From Symbiodinium kawagutii (taxonomy: Eukaryota; Sar; Dinophyceae; Suessiales; Symbiodiniaceae): DNA of 64,000 nt. Of this stretch, positions 1 through 11,347 are shown piece by piece (within the stretch, counting starts at the first letter, position 1; every line of letters begins with the position of its first letter). The notes under the pieces were generated by a model. The model was not told where the DNA came from and ran no database searches. It saw nothing but the letters and a program-made list of their open reading frames with translations. The position numbers were made by a program, and so were the translations under genes. Location: positions 80,285 to 144,284 of the forward strand of contig VSDK01010485.1 of the NCBI GenBank assembly GCA_009767595.1. Reading direction: 5' to 3'.

Positions 1-320
1 TACACGATGAACTGAAGCAACGCTGCGAGAGCAACAAGGTGCAACCGGAGCGTCAGGGCGCGGTTTCGGCGGTTCCGCTCATGGCTCATGGCTTTGGCCG
101 TAAATCATGATATCCCTTAACCATCCTTAACTCCTTAACCAATCAATTTCAGGATCAATATTGATAGAACCACCACACCGAGACGCCTTGCTGACATAGG
201 GAAACCACCAGTTGAGGCTTTCTGATGAGTTTGGCCATAAGCTGGGACTTGTTTTTGGGCAATCTTCGCTTATCACTCGATGATCAGTGTCAACCTACCC
301 CTGTGGCATCCAGTGAGAAA

Positions 321-422
321 TGGCTATGGTTCAATATTAACCATCAATAATACCGACAAAATAGAGGAAAACAATGGTTAATGATAGGGGAACCAGGGGT
401 ACAGGGTTTTGACCCACTGCCA
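321..422 (+). repeat. Family A inverted-repeat element
   Basis: It starts TGGCTATGG.TCAATATTAACC and ends TTTTGACCCACTGCCA, so the termini are imperfect inverted repeats. The body carries the family-A core AAAACAATGGTTAATGATAGGGGAAC in a form shared with at least ten other copies in the window. No coding capacity. Confidence 0.8.
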
Positions 423-1308
423 AATGATGATACCCCTTACCCAGTCAGTTTCATGATCATTATAAACACTGGAAAGCACCACTTTTGTGGGTACATCATT
501 CTTGGACGAAGCCTTATGATTGCCTAGTAAAAAACAGTGTATGAGGAGGGTTTATATTTTCTTGGTGGTTTCTGATTGTTGATTGCTTATGTCTTGAATC
601 ATCAGTGTATGAGGATGGTTTACAACGGTCTATTTTTAAAAATCACAATTGCCAGCATGGTGCTTTCTTAAATTAGGGGTACCCCGGATATTTCGAATTA
701 TCACCCCGTTTTAAATTAATAGTCTAGCTCACAGGAATGGTCCGTGGTCCGTGACAACCAAGAAAAATCTGTTGTAGGAGTCTAGGGGGAAAAGGGTTAT
801 ACACCACCCAAGAGGAAAAACTTTTGTCCTGGTGGAGTATTAACCATTTTGAAGAAAAACACATTATTTTTTGGTTGCCCAATTTTGAGAAACACCCACA
901 TGATTCAAGATTGATTGTCAACAGATGTCACCCAGTTCCAAGCACTATCATCAGCACTATATTATATCCATCTACCGGCCGTCACCAATCATCATCAGGT
1001 GAGTAAATCTAATATTTACCATTATCAACCCTACATGCCTCCAACCATTCATATCACCCTATGTTCACCAGCATGAACCATAGGTGATTCCTTCACCCTT
1101 ATCAACCATAGGTTTGATCACATCACCCGTAGTATTCACCATCAACCACCCAGAAGAACGGTTTCTGTGACAATCCGAACGCCCGCTCTATGCCATTGCG
1201 AGGAGCGCAATCGTGGTTGGACTTGGGCGGGCGAAAAAGTTCCTGGGACTCCCCAGTGGGTTGGTGGAGTGCGGCTGGATCCTAGCTAGGGGTACCAAAT
1301 CATCATAG

Positions 1309-1413
1309 CCAGGTTTTTTTCAGAATAAGGGTACCCCAAAAATGGCGGGTTTATTAGTAGACAATGATTCATATTGCGATGATTTGAGGGTACCCAATTT
1401 TGAGAAATCACCA
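1309..1413 (+). repeat. Family B inverted-repeat element
   Basis: A copy of the family with a GGTTTCTCA-like left end, GGGTACCCC, a GGTTTATTA core, and a right half ending in TTTTGAGAAATCACCA. It is diverged at the left end. No coding capacity. Confidence 0.65.
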
Positions 1414-2129
1414 TTTCTATCAATGATTTCTAGAGGCGTCCACCTTTGGGGTTCCTGAGAAATCCCCACATGACGTGGATCCCTATCGGTTGGCCTTGAG
1501 CCACTGTGAGCAGTGAAGCACTGCAAAGCAAACGAAGCCTGTAGCACCTTTCACGATCAGAATGACGGGCCAATTATTAAGCTCCATAGTAATAAATAAT
1601 AATGGGCCAATAATCATGCTCAACAATAAATTGCTGGTGAACATGATAATAATCATCATGGATAATGAGCATTTATATTCACCAGCAGTAAATGGACCAT
1701 TATCAATGACGGGTTGCGTCGTACAGCACCATGAACCACCATCAATCATTCATCATGTGCCCTTGTGAAGCAACCGTCATTGCCGCAACCAACCACTGTT
1801 GTTGGTCAGACGTTCATGCGCATTGTATCCCCAGTGTGGCTGGATATCATTGGTGTTTTTATCTCCGCGTTAGCGTCATGGATCAATACTGATCATTATT
1901 ATCCATTGCAAACCAGCACCCATCAATACTAGCCGTTCATTAACAATCATTCATTAACAATCATTTTAAAGCGGTTAACAACATCCTATCAAGCACCACC
2001 ATTATTCATCACTGTCAAATATTATTACGCCTATAAAGAAGATCATTATTGACCAGATCAACTACTAACTTTCTAATGATCCTATTCAGCACCATGAAAT
2101 CTTTATTGACCACTATGAACCACCGCCCT

Positions 2130-2511
2130 CCTCACCGAGGCAACGACCCTGCATGAGGAGCTGAAGCTGAGGCGCTGCTGTCGTGGAGCCGTTGTTGGAA
2201 ACCACCGGGGCACCGCCACCAGGGTCTCCCGGGCCCCCGGGGTCTTCCCGCCAGCGCCCCAGGGAATGCATGTTGAGAACTCGAAGACAGCAAGGCCAAG
2301 AGCTCTTCGCTGCGGCGCTGCCAGCAGCAGAGGAGGCTCTGAGGATGTCCTATGCGGTGGATCGACAGCATCAGAGCAGCGAAGTTCGACGGAGATCCAT
2401 GAGGCCAAGGGGACATGGGGATGGGGGCGGGGCTGGTTTGGGGCAGGCATGAAACACAAGGAACAAAGGGGGGGTCTATGGCAGTCTGTTTCTGTAGAGT
2501 TTAATCTTTAA
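2130..2511 (+). CDS. Weak coding-like island, unrecognised
   Basis: A GC-rich island standing out from AT-rich surroundings. Two + frames stay open: one from about 2130 to 2511 (beginning EATTLHEELKLRR) and one from 2183 to 2452 containing MLRTRRQQGQELFAAALP. The use of two frames could mean two exons with an intron between them, or no gene at all. I recognise no domain. The minus strand is also partly open, so strand is not certain. Confidence 0.25.
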
Positions 2512-3133
2512 ACGCAGGCGGGTGCGCATGTACGTGTACATGCATGGAGATGCAGTGGAGATGTTCAGGGCCAGGGTGGGGTTGGGGCTTTCGCACCAGG
2601 TCCTCATGCTTGAAGCTCGGCTGGCAGTGTTGATGGGGAGACGACTTGCCGTTGTCAAGGCTTTCAGCAGTCTCAATGCTTGGCCAGTGGGTTGGCCTTA
2701 CCACTGGTGTCTTGGAACATTAAAGGTCAGCTTATCCCCAAATTTTTGATGAAAGTTTTCGTCTTCTCATCGAATCATTCGTATTTGTCCCCATCCTAAG
2801 CCTGGTTTGAATGGGCTAGCGCAGAGCAGCGCAAGCTCCAAGCAACAACTAGTAACTAGCTGGTTAAGCTGATGGAGTGACGCTTAATGATCCCTTTTTC
2901 GATGATCACTGATGGCTAATGAGTACTCATTGGAGGGATCATCAAGGGTCACTGATGAGTAAGGATCACTGATGGCTATCATTGGCCACTCATTTCTTGG
3001 ATTCGCATTGCCAAAAAACAATGGTCAAACCAGTGCCGTTCCAGTGAGATCAACGATCGACTCTACCCTGAGCCCCCCTCTAGTGGTTGGTCATGGGCCA
3101 ATGGGTGGTTAGGACTGTGATCATCACTTAGAC

Positions 3134-3247
3134 GGCTATGGGTCAGTTCACCCTGTAACCCTGGTTCCCCTATCATTAACCATTGTTTTCCCTGTTATTG
3201 TTGGTTATTATCCCCTATTGTTGGTTGGTTAATATTGACCCATAGCC
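3134..3247 (-). repeat. Family A inverted-repeat element
   Basis: Begins GGCTATGGGTCA and ends TTAATATTGACCCATAGCC, a clear terminal inverted repeat. Relative to the 321-422 copy it lies in reverse orientation, with CCCCTATCATTAACCATTGTTTTCC in the middle. Confidence 0.85.
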
Positions 3248-3832
3248 AGACCAACTCAAGCCATGCGCCTAGGAGTTTCCTAGAGGTCAAGCTGAACGAG
3301 CTCAGCTACTGTGCTGCAACGGGGGGGCGCGGGATTGGCATCTGCTTGTGCTGGTTGCAACAAGTGACCAGGAAAGGATGGATGTTCGCGCGTGAGAACT
3401 CTTTATGTAAAATGTGTATAGATATGGCATGTGTAGTAGATTTTCAAGTATACACGTGATCTTTGCATATGCAAATAGCTATGTTTTGCATGTGTGTGAC
3501 CAAAAAAGTCCGCACCGGTGAGTGCGGCTGACCTGGGGTCCTGGTTCAAAGGATTTGCGCAAGTAGCCTGGGTCTATTTCCTCCAGTAAGCAACCATTAC
3601 TAACGAGCTTAAACCAGTAATCTTATTCATCCCTCACACCACGAACTGGTTGCTCTTGTTGTTGTTGTTGATGATGACGACGACAACAACGATGACGACC
3701 GCTTTTTATGTAGTTCCTGACGCCCCTCAAAGTGGGAGATGTTAGCTTTGGATGAGTAGAACCCTAATTTATCAATAGGGGGCACCTCCCAAAAGCCATG
3801 TTTTGGTAACCCGGAAATAGAATGAGATCATC

Positions 3833-3945
3833 TGGCTATGGGTCGATATTCACCAACCAATGGTGAGGGATGGTAACCAACAATGGTAGGGAAAACAATG
3901 GTAATGATGTGGGAACCAGGCGTACAGCGTTCTGACCCACTGCCA
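3833..3945 (+). repeat. Family A inverted-repeat element
   Basis: Begins TGGCTATGGGTC and ends CTGACCCACTGCCA. The core is diverged (GATGTGGGAACCAGGCGTAC) but in the same order as the other copies. Confidence 0.8.
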
Positions 3946-4903
3946 TCTAGAAAAGGCTGCTTTTTCAGGTTTGAGTGTCGACTACATGTTTGTGCGTATG
4001 TGGATGGCTTTCGTTGTCGGGTTTGGAAGATTTTACTTGGAGAAGTACATGGTTGGTTGACAAAAGTCAATTCAATGATCCATCTGCATCATGAATACTT
4101 AGTTGGCTCATAATATTTACCATCCGTAAACCAATATCAACCAACGCGCCTTTAGTGCAGGCACAAAAAAGTGTCTCAGATGAAGCAGCTGAAGCTGTCG
4201 GCAGATGTCAACCATCATCAACTGTCCCTGAAAATGGTAGTTCATCATTCGCCATCAAGCACCTGAGGTAAGAAACACCCTGAGGATGGTTCATTCGTCA
4301 TTAGCTTACCAGCACCTGAGGCACCAATGAACCATCATGAAATAGGACATGAATGACTGAATGAGTCATCATGACATCATGCCCTTCATGAACCATCATG
4401 AACCATCATCAACCATCCATCATCAACCATCATCATTACCATTCGCAGCCAGCACCTGAGGCAATAAGCACGACATGAAGGGCTCCTTGCTCCTGTCCGT
4501 CTTGAAAGACCATGGATGGCGTGAAGGAGCTGAAATGGATTGGGGTCATTGCGCTGGGCATTTCGAGCAGGCTCCTGACTTGATGCTGGGACTGCAAAAA
4601 ATCGACCGTGGCGGGGTCAAGCACTGGGTTGTGGAAATTGATGCTTGGACAACTGCTGCTTAATGCTGGCTTACAATAGTTAGTGATTTGTTGTGATAAA
4701 GTGTGAGGTGGTCCCAATGGTCGGCCCTTCCCACAGTGACAGACTTGTCCGCTCAATCTGCTGTGATTTGTTGTGATGGTTGATCATGGTTTTGTATGAA
4801 ATCTGTCTTTCAGGACATAGCCCAGCGTGAGCGTACTCAATGCCCCTGGCTGTCGTCTGGATGGAATTAGGTGAAGCATGCTGCGATCAAAGCAGAGGTC
4901 AAT

Positions 4904-5122
4904 GGTTGAGAAACAGGAACCCCCAGTGCCCTGAGGAAAGCATTCGTAAGGAAGCTGCAGTTCTGGGCTGGGCAAGAACAGCCCATGGCGAATGAGACGA
5001 TTGTGGCAGTTGTGGAGGAGGATTATGACGAAGGGGAGGAGGAGGAGTATGAGGAGGAGGACGAGGACTACGAGGAGACTGGGTGGTTCCTGTCGAGCAG
5101 TAACGTCACCAGAACAATCTGA
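4904..5122 (+). CDS. Probable exon with acidic tract, unrecognised
   Basis: One + frame runs from an in-frame TGA at about 4902 to a TGA at 5120-5122. It encodes a basic/aromatic stretch (RKAFVRKLQFWAGQEQP), then an ATG at 4985, then a strongly acidic Glu/Asp/Tyr tract (about 5015-5085), then a short polar tail. Such acidic tracts also arise from purine-rich repeats, so coding status is uncertain. An AG lies near 4918 as a possible acceptor. I do not recognise the protein. Confidence 0.3.
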
Positions 5123-5427
5123 TTGATCAATTGCAAGCCCATAAGGAAATGCATCTTTACAGCGTATTGGCTCTGGTGGTTATACACTTGTTAGTATCAT
5201 TGATCGTGAACCGAACTATTTCTAAGACTTACTGTTGTTGATATGTAATTGGATGATTCCGGTAGGTTCATATTAAGCAAACGACTACCATGGTAGGGTC
5301 AGTGTTGGCTATTGTCAACCATCATGAACCATCATGAAGCCATCAGGTGAGAAAACCGTCGTGGTTGTCCAACGGAAACCATCATTACCATCATGCTAGT
5401 TTTAACCATCATGATTGCCAACCATTA

Positions 5428-5544
5428 CAAGGTGGGCCCCCAACCACTTGTAAGTTGGGTTACAACCCCTATAACTGGTAGTTATATAACCCCAGCTAGA
5501 TAAGTTATACACCAACCTATAAGTGGTTGGGGGCCCACTTTGTA
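5428..5544. repeat. Family E inverted-repeat element
   Basis: Left end TTACAAGGTGGGCCCCCAAC and right end GTTGGGGGCCCACTTTGTAA form a near-perfect inverted repeat extending inward through CCACTTGTAAGTT / ACCTATAAGTGG. The centre is a TATAACTGGTAGTTATATAA palindrome. Other copies or halves lie near 14640-14710, 15660-15700, 18116-18226 and 45784-45860. Confidence 0.9.
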
Positions 5545-5984
5545 ACCATTCTCCAGCAAGACCTCCTCTGCCTGGCAACAGTTCTAGCCGTTCTGCACCT
5601 GGGCTTCTCCAGCCAAGCAGAAACCAGCGATTTGGGCAAGGCTCCTGCTATATCGCATAGTCATAAGATCTCATAAGTGATTTGCGCAGATTCTTTTGGC
5701 CAAGTTTGCTTGCTGGAAATCCAGCCTTTGAGACGATGCAACATTTTGTTCTGGCAAATGATTGTTACACGAGTAGAAAGAAGTGCCGAATGCAAATGAT
5801 AATTTGATGATTACAAGATGATGACGGTACGATGCGAAAAGCGACATCATGCTGCTTTTCTGGTGATGCTGCTGATGCTTGCGCCTAGCATCATAATTTT
5901 GTTGTGGTTGATGATGACCAGACCACTACCATCGTAACGAAGAAAAAAACAGCAACCAGTAGGATGGTCGCCAGCGACTCTGGC

Positions 5985-6510
5985 TACGCGGCCCTTCACC
6001 ACTCAGAACTGGCTGTTGCGGGGTACCCGTATAGCCGTTTTTTGCTATTCATTGGGGATGACATTGCCGTCCGGTTTCAAACCCAAGTCGATTGTTTGGG
6101 CATAGGTTCCGAAGCCCCGCCGCGCCAGTACGAGAACGACGATGAAGAGGTTGCCTACCACGGAAACTTGGGGTCTTAAGCGTTGCAGTGCCGAGATGTT
6201 CCTGAAATTACGCGGGGATGGCCATACTGTGCTGGCAGCCGTTGCAGCCGATGGGGTGGACCATTGGAGACGCGCGAGGGACTCGCCAGCCCGAATGTGG
6301 AAGTTGAAAGCTCCGGCGCAAACTGGTGGCTTTTCGTGCACAACTTCGTGAAAGACCTGTGGTCGGGTGTGTCAACGCCCAATTTGTGCGGCGGCAACGC
6401 AGCGAGACGCCAAAGGCGTCGTCGCTTGCGCTCAGGAAAAGGCGCTGCTCAGCATCTCCTTGAAGCCGTCACAAGCAGAGTATCAGTAACTTCAAATGGC
6501 CTCCTGCTTC
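5985..6510 (+). CDS. Coding-like islands, unrecognised
   Basis: A GC-rich 500-bp stretch with several overlapping open + frames: 5904-6179 ending in ENDDEEVAYHGNLGS, 6142-6351 containing KRCSAEMFLKLRGDGHTVL, and a frame through about 6400-6490 reading AATQRDAKGVVACAQEKALL. The minus strand is also open (6045-6341). Several short exons are possible but I cannot settle frame or strand, and I recognise no family. Confidence 0.22.
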
Positions 6511-7553
6511 TTGTTGCTGTTGTTTTTTTTAGTGGTGCTGATGCTGCTGCTGTTGTTGCTCTTAGTTGTTGCACTGGTGCCCCATTGCTGCTGCTTAAGT
6601 TCCGGATGTTTGTGTTGATCATTTTGTTGCAGATGATCTACGCACTATCAAGGGACTCCAGCAATCACAACTTTGGGATTGGTGGTTCCCACTTTCCAAC
6701 TTGGTGGAGCGACATGTCATGGGAGCAGGGGCTTCCTGATGATCAACAGCCACACAGTGCCAGGCCCTTTCACTTTGCTGTCATTAAACCAAATGCATAG
6801 CTACAATGTGTCTACATATTTACAAATACACACATATGCATTCACATATTTTCCCATGCATCTTTCTGTATAGGGGTGTATGAACACATTTTACACAGAC
6901 AGAACAAGATATAAGACAAGATGTGATATGGTCTGATAAGATAGCATCAGATGAGTTGGACAGAAGTAATGCCAACCCTGGATTAATAAATGCATGGTTG
7001 ATTAAAAAGAGACGCTAAAAGCCAACTAGTTTCCTCAGTACAAATGTTACGCCTCCCCATTAATAAACCAATGGTTAATGATAATTCATAGCACATACCT
7101 TATTTTTAGATTCTTAATTCCTCAAAAACCTATGGTTCATTAGGATGGTAGCCCTCCCCAATTCATGAACCTATGGTTCATTATATATATATATATATAC
7201 ATATATTCACATACATGTACCCATTCATCACTATAACCATTCATGAACCGTTGGTCAACCTATGGAAGTTATCAATAAGAGATGATAGGCTAATAATCCC
7301 CTATCCTAACAATTCCCCATGGTTATCTCATTAAACCTACGGAAGTCATTAACCATTAATCACTTAGCATTCATGAACCATTGGTCAACCTCTGGTTGGT
7401 AAGCTGCTCATTAACCACTAATCATTATCGTTAATTTATAGTTGTTAAACCATTGTTGGTAAACTATTCATATGATACGATCTTAACCATTAACTATTCA
7501 CTATGAACCATTGATTCATGAATGGTTGGTTAAGCTATGGTTACCTGCTGCAG
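6511..7553. other. AT-rich non-coding stretch
   Basis: Contains half-copies of TTAATAAACC-type elements near 6978-7065, an (AT)n run at about 7180-7200 and many AACCATT words. No gene seen. Confidence 0.6.
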
Positions 7554-7621
7554 GCCGGGCCGGATCTCGGCGGAACGCAGCGTGCCCGAAAGCATCCCAC
7601 GGCCACCTTACGTGGAGCAAG
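7554..7621 (+). CDS. metap1: Methionine aminopeptidase, N-terminal exon
   Basis: The frame reads PGRISAERSVPESIPRPPYVEQ. This matches the segment just before the catalytic domain of type 1 methionine aminopeptidases, where a VP..I.RP.YV motif is typical. The acceptor is CTGCAG|G at 7552-7553 and the donor is CAAG|GTGAGG at 7622, giving 68 nt that begin with one base completing a codon and end in phase 1. The next placed exon (30639) is phase-compatible, but about 20 residues usual between these two motifs are missing, so at least one exon in between is probably unseen. The 23-kb separation is the main reason for doubt. Confidence 0.65.
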
Positions 7622-9163
7622 GTGAGGGGCGCCTGTGGTGGTTGGTTGGATGAGCTTAGGTGTGGTTGGTTGGTCAAGGTTGGTTGGCTAAGGCCAAGGT
7701 TAGTTGAGGTTAGGTGAGGTTGGTTAAATGGTTGGTTAAATGGTTGGTTAAATGGTTGGTTAATAAGCCTTAATAAGGCAACAATCATAGGGATTTACAT
7801 GGATATGCCAACTACAACTGGTTGGTTGACGTTGGGTCAGATTAGTTCGTTGGTTGGTTGCTTGGAAGCCCAATCTCCAGGCGAGCTTGGTGGTGACTTC
7901 AGCGCCACATTCCAGTGCTGAAAAAAGGGTCCCACGGATACGGCAAGCAAAGTTGCAGATCTCCGTCAGCATCGAAGTTACGGGAGCTCCCAACTTGGAT
8001 GTGCAGCGACCAGGGTTAGTTCACCATGGGAATTGTTACGCCTTATGTTTGGTCGCGGTTCACTAACCCCGCTTATAACCATGGGAATTGAGACCACTTG
8101 CGAGCTGTGCACATCCAAGTACCAGTTGCGTATTAACCCCCATAAGTGGTAGTTAACCCTAGTTGACTTAGTAGTTGCTTATCAACCATTGGTTGCTTGG
8201 TTGTTTTGACGTTTTTTCTCCTCCAAAAAGACCCCACCACACCGCCAGAAGTGCAACTGGACCTACGGACTGGACTGCCCAGGCCGCTGCAGCGACCCGT
8301 GGCTTAATGATGGTCAATGGATGGAAAATCCCCGTGGTTCACGATCCCGGTCACATGGAAAATCCAGACCACTTTTGAATGGTTGACCAATGGATTATTA
8401 TGGATTTTCCGTGTACAAGGGATTATTGATTGAACAATGGATTATTATGGTTGACCTGTAAAATCTGGTGTTTTTGCAACTCTCAGATTAGTTGGCCGAT
8501 GGATTATTGATAGTTGATAGGGGACCCCACAACGATTGGCACGGCAACTCAGGCTACATGGATACCCCAAAACCATCAAACAGTGGAAGCCCCAAATACA
8601 AAATTATGGAAGGAACTCATTGGGGGTCCCCGCTATGGCCTTGCAGCTTTCGGCGCAGTTTTGACCCCTCAAAGTGCAGATGCTAGCCATTCGATAAAAA
8701 ATGGTAACCACAAGGGAATGAATCAATTTCATAGCAGTTATTATCATGCTAGCAAGCCATTAGTTCGTATAGGTTGATAAGTGCTAACCCCTGAAGGGTT
8801 TAGAGCTTCATCCAACTTGATCATTAGCAGTTCTCAAGCTATATTTACCTGTAACCTTTTAATGAACCATTAGCTATTGGTTAATGAATGAGTTAGCAGT
8901 TCCAATGCCTAATGGTTATGCTATTGCTTAATGATTTATATCCAACTAATGGATGTTAATGAACCATTCATTCACCTGTAACCTGGATGGTTAGGATAGG
9001 TTGATGACTGGGAAGTTATCATTAGCAGTTCTCAAGCCTGAAATCAGCCTGGATGTTTGCGCCCAGCGCGGCTGTGAGGCATCCCTTCATGTACTGCACC
9101 GAGGTCAAGACGGCTGAGCAGGTGGCACCAAGGGAGGGTAGAATGATGAGATAGAATGGACAC
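7622..9163. other. Non-coding stretch with weak islands
   Basis: Downstream of the exon lie GGTTGGTTAAAT repeats (7725-7765), an open + island at 7854-8066 and another at about 8225-8320. None has a recognisable motif. Half-copies of family E (GACCACTTG...CATAAGTGGTAGTT) lie near 8090-8160. Confidence 0.5.
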
Positions 9164-9284
9164 GCATATATATATATATATATTTATTTATTTATGTATA
9201 TGTTACATGTATATATTACATATATATATACACATACATATCTATGTATACATGTATATATATATATATGCATATATATATATA
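9164..9284. repeat. (TA)n-rich microsatellite cluster
   Basis: Runs of TATATA broken by TTTATTTATTTATG and TATGTATACATG. Open frames of Ile/Tyr codons here are repeat artefacts. Confidence 0.9.
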
Positions 9285-9371
9285 GTGCCATAACACATGA
9301 CCAAACTCGTCCAACTGTTGAGATGTGGACCCGCCCATCTTTTTTGGATGGCAGGTTATGACTCATAGCCA

Positions 9372-9491
9372 TATGGTGGTTTCTCAAAATAGAGGGACTT
9401 CCAAAATCATCTAGTTGACGAACCCTCTAGAAACCATTTCTACTCATAAACCATCCATTCTTGGGGTTCCCAACTTGGAGAAATCCCCATA
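9372..9491. repeat. Family B inverted-repeat element
   Basis: Left end TATGGTGGTTTCTCAAAATA and right end CAACTTGGAGAAATCCCCATA are inverted repeats flanking CCAAAATCATC and AAACCATCCATTCTTGGGGTT. Confidence 0.85.
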
Positions 9492-9629
9492 TCATTAACC
9501 AATGAGACCCGCACGGCCGCAGATAGAGAAGATGCGAAAGGCCTGCGGATTGGCGAGAGAGGCCTTGGAGGCCCGGCTGTTGTTTGCGATCAACACTGCG
9601 ACCCCTCGACTTTGTTGAGTACCCACATG

Positions 9630-9736
9630 TATGGGGGTTTCTCAGAACAGGGAACCCACCAAATCATCCAATATCAACCATTCAAAGTAATAAACCATCC
9701 ATTTTGAGGGTCCCCTATTTTGAGAAACACCCGTAT
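9630..9736. repeat. Family B inverted-repeat element
   Basis: Left end ATGGGGGTTTCTCAGAACAG and right end CCCTATTTTGAGAAACACCCG. The internal AAATCATCCAATATCAACC and AATAAACCATCCATTTTG are shared with copies at 52854 and 63168. Confidence 0.88.
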
Positions 9737-9756
9737 AGGTATGTATAGATAAATGA

Positions 9757-9800
9757 ATGGATAAATAAATAAATAAGTAAATAAGTAAATAAATAAATGA

Positions 9801-9863
<63 letters not shown>
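9757..9863. repeat. AAAT / (AT)n / (GA)n compound microsatellite
   Basis: AAATAAATAAGTAAATAAG units pass into about 42 bp of pure AT, then GAGAGAGAGAGA. No gene content. Confidence 0.92.
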
Positions 9864-10528
9864 CATCCGCAGATGCGCTTCTGCTTGGGATGTGACCAGC
9901 ACAGCCTTTGTTGAAGTCTGTTCTGTCATGACTGAGGTCGGGACGCGGTGGGAAACCATTGAATCGTTTGGCATCGGGGAACGATCATTTTGAGCCAAAG
10001 AATGAGCTCAGATACGGCGGGCAATCCACACACTCAGTTGGTGTTCAGAAGAACAGCTGAGTTGATAAGCGCAGATTATTTGACCATATTCACCATTGAT
10101 GCGAACCATTGTGAACAGAGAGTTGGAAACAAAGATAAACCCTCCATGACCCTAGCAAATTGGATGATCAGTTTCCTCTTGGGCCTATTGAGATGCTCCT
10201 TTTTAGGGTCCATGTTAGTTTCCGGGAGTACGATTGTCACCGATTCACTGACTATTCTCAGCCATACATCATTGATCCGGCGAAACTGTAGTTATGTCCA
10301 CGGTAAAGCAGCATGTTCTCCCAGTAATTCTGTATCTCTCGTAATGGATTGATATCAACAGTAGTTGATGGATATCAACACTTTTCCAGTGATAATTGAA
10401 GAGGATGAAAGCATCGATAGATCTATTTCCGGACATTACCCGAAAAGATTATCAGATATGATGGTACATTCGCATCATAAGAGTGCAACGATAAATTCGT
10501 GAGCCAGTCAGCACAATAATTGAACCAA

Positions 10529-10845
10529 ATATTGAAGATCATGATTGAACCAACAAGTGAAGATCATGATCCAACCAACTATTGAAGATCATGATCCAAC
10601 CAACTATTGAAGATCATGATCCAACCAACTCCTTTTTCCATTTGCTTGACGGGTTGAGTCCAACCAACGATTGAAGATCATGATTGAACCAACAAGTGAA
10701 GATCATGATCCAACCAACTATTGAAGATCATGATCCAACCAACTATTGAAGATCATGATCCAACCAACTCCTTTTTCTATTTGCTTGATGGGTTGAGTCC
10801 AACCAACGATTGAAGATCATGATTGAACCATTGAAGATGACGAAG
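10529..10845 (+). repeat. Higher-order tandem repeat (25-bp monomer, 139-bp unit)
   Basis: The monomer is CCAACCAACTATTGAAGATC followed by ATGAT (25 bp). Groups of these monomers plus a CTCCTTTTTC(C/T)ATTTGCTTGA spacer form a larger unit. CCAACCAACTCC recurs at 10621 and 10760, an offset of 139 bp. Two larger units are almost identical. Confidence 0.9.
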
Positions 10846-11034
10846 TCAACGTCAATGATGGCCAGCAACGATCACCAGCGATGGCTCCTCCGTGGCCCTG
10901 GTTCAAGCCACCTCAAAGTGGCCGAGCCGGCCCGGCCGCGCCCCGGATGTTGGGGCGGCTCAGGGCGTGGCCATCGTTGTGTCACCGCTGTGAGATCCAC
11001 CACCGTCACCACCAGTGGTTGTGCAGATCCAAAG

Positions 11035-11154
11035 ATGGCGAGCTGGGTCAATATTAACCTGCCAATAATGGTGGTTAATAACCACCAAACTATAATGAAA
11101 ATAATGGTTAATGATAGGGGAACCAGGGGGACTAAGGGTTTTGACCCACAGCCA
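11035..11154 (+). repeat. Family A inverted-repeat element between coding-like islands
   Basis: Starts ATGGCGAGCTGGGTCAATAT and ends TTTTGACCCACAGCCAG. A GC-rich island lies immediately left (10870-11034) and a clear open island immediately right (11155). The element therefore sits like an intron, with an AG at its right end. Confidence 0.8.
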
Positions 11155-11347
11155 GATGGTGGAGGCTATGGTGCAGTGTGGTGCAGCCAAGATAGCAGTT
11201 GTACCTTGGGATCAAGTGGACAAGATCATGATTTTTAGCGAACTCGTGGCTGTTCCCCCCAAGATCGGGGTGCACCATGAGGGCTTCGCGGTAACGCTAC
11301 ACTGGATGATGGAGGTTATCGCTGGTTGCTGCAACAAGCAGGGGTAG
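11155..11347 (+). CDS. Probable exon, unrecognised product
   Basis: The + frame reads MVQCGAAKIAVVPWDQVDKI and continues through IFSELVAVPPKIGVHHEGFA to a TAG at 11345. The composition (alternating hydrophobic strands, balanced charges, GC-leaning third positions) looks protein-like, better than the other frames. It begins directly at the CAG right end of a family-A element. The true exon end is not determined; a GC or GT donor near 11292-11300 is possible. I recognise no family. Confidence 0.4.

Larger units (their letters stand above)
1..2129. other. Non-coding, repeat-derived stretch
   Basis: I see no convincing gene here. The sequence is AT-rich, full of AACCAT/ATGGTT words, and contains one family-A and one family-B inverted-repeat element (listed separately) plus half-elements near 820-905 and 1415-1475. 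Short open frames exist on both strands but lack GC3 bias or recognisable motifs. Confidence 0.6.
2512..4903. other. Non-coding repeat-rich stretch
   Basis: Holds two family-A elements (3134-3247 and 3833-3945), a short trinucleotide-like tract near 3655-3700, and degenerate ACCATCATGA repeats at 4370-4440. No supported gene. Confidence 0.55.

Noticed and set aside
10529..10845. CRISPR-like appearance of regularly spaced repeats
   Set aside because: The spacers are themselves repeated and there are no cas genes; it is a eukaryotic minisatellite.
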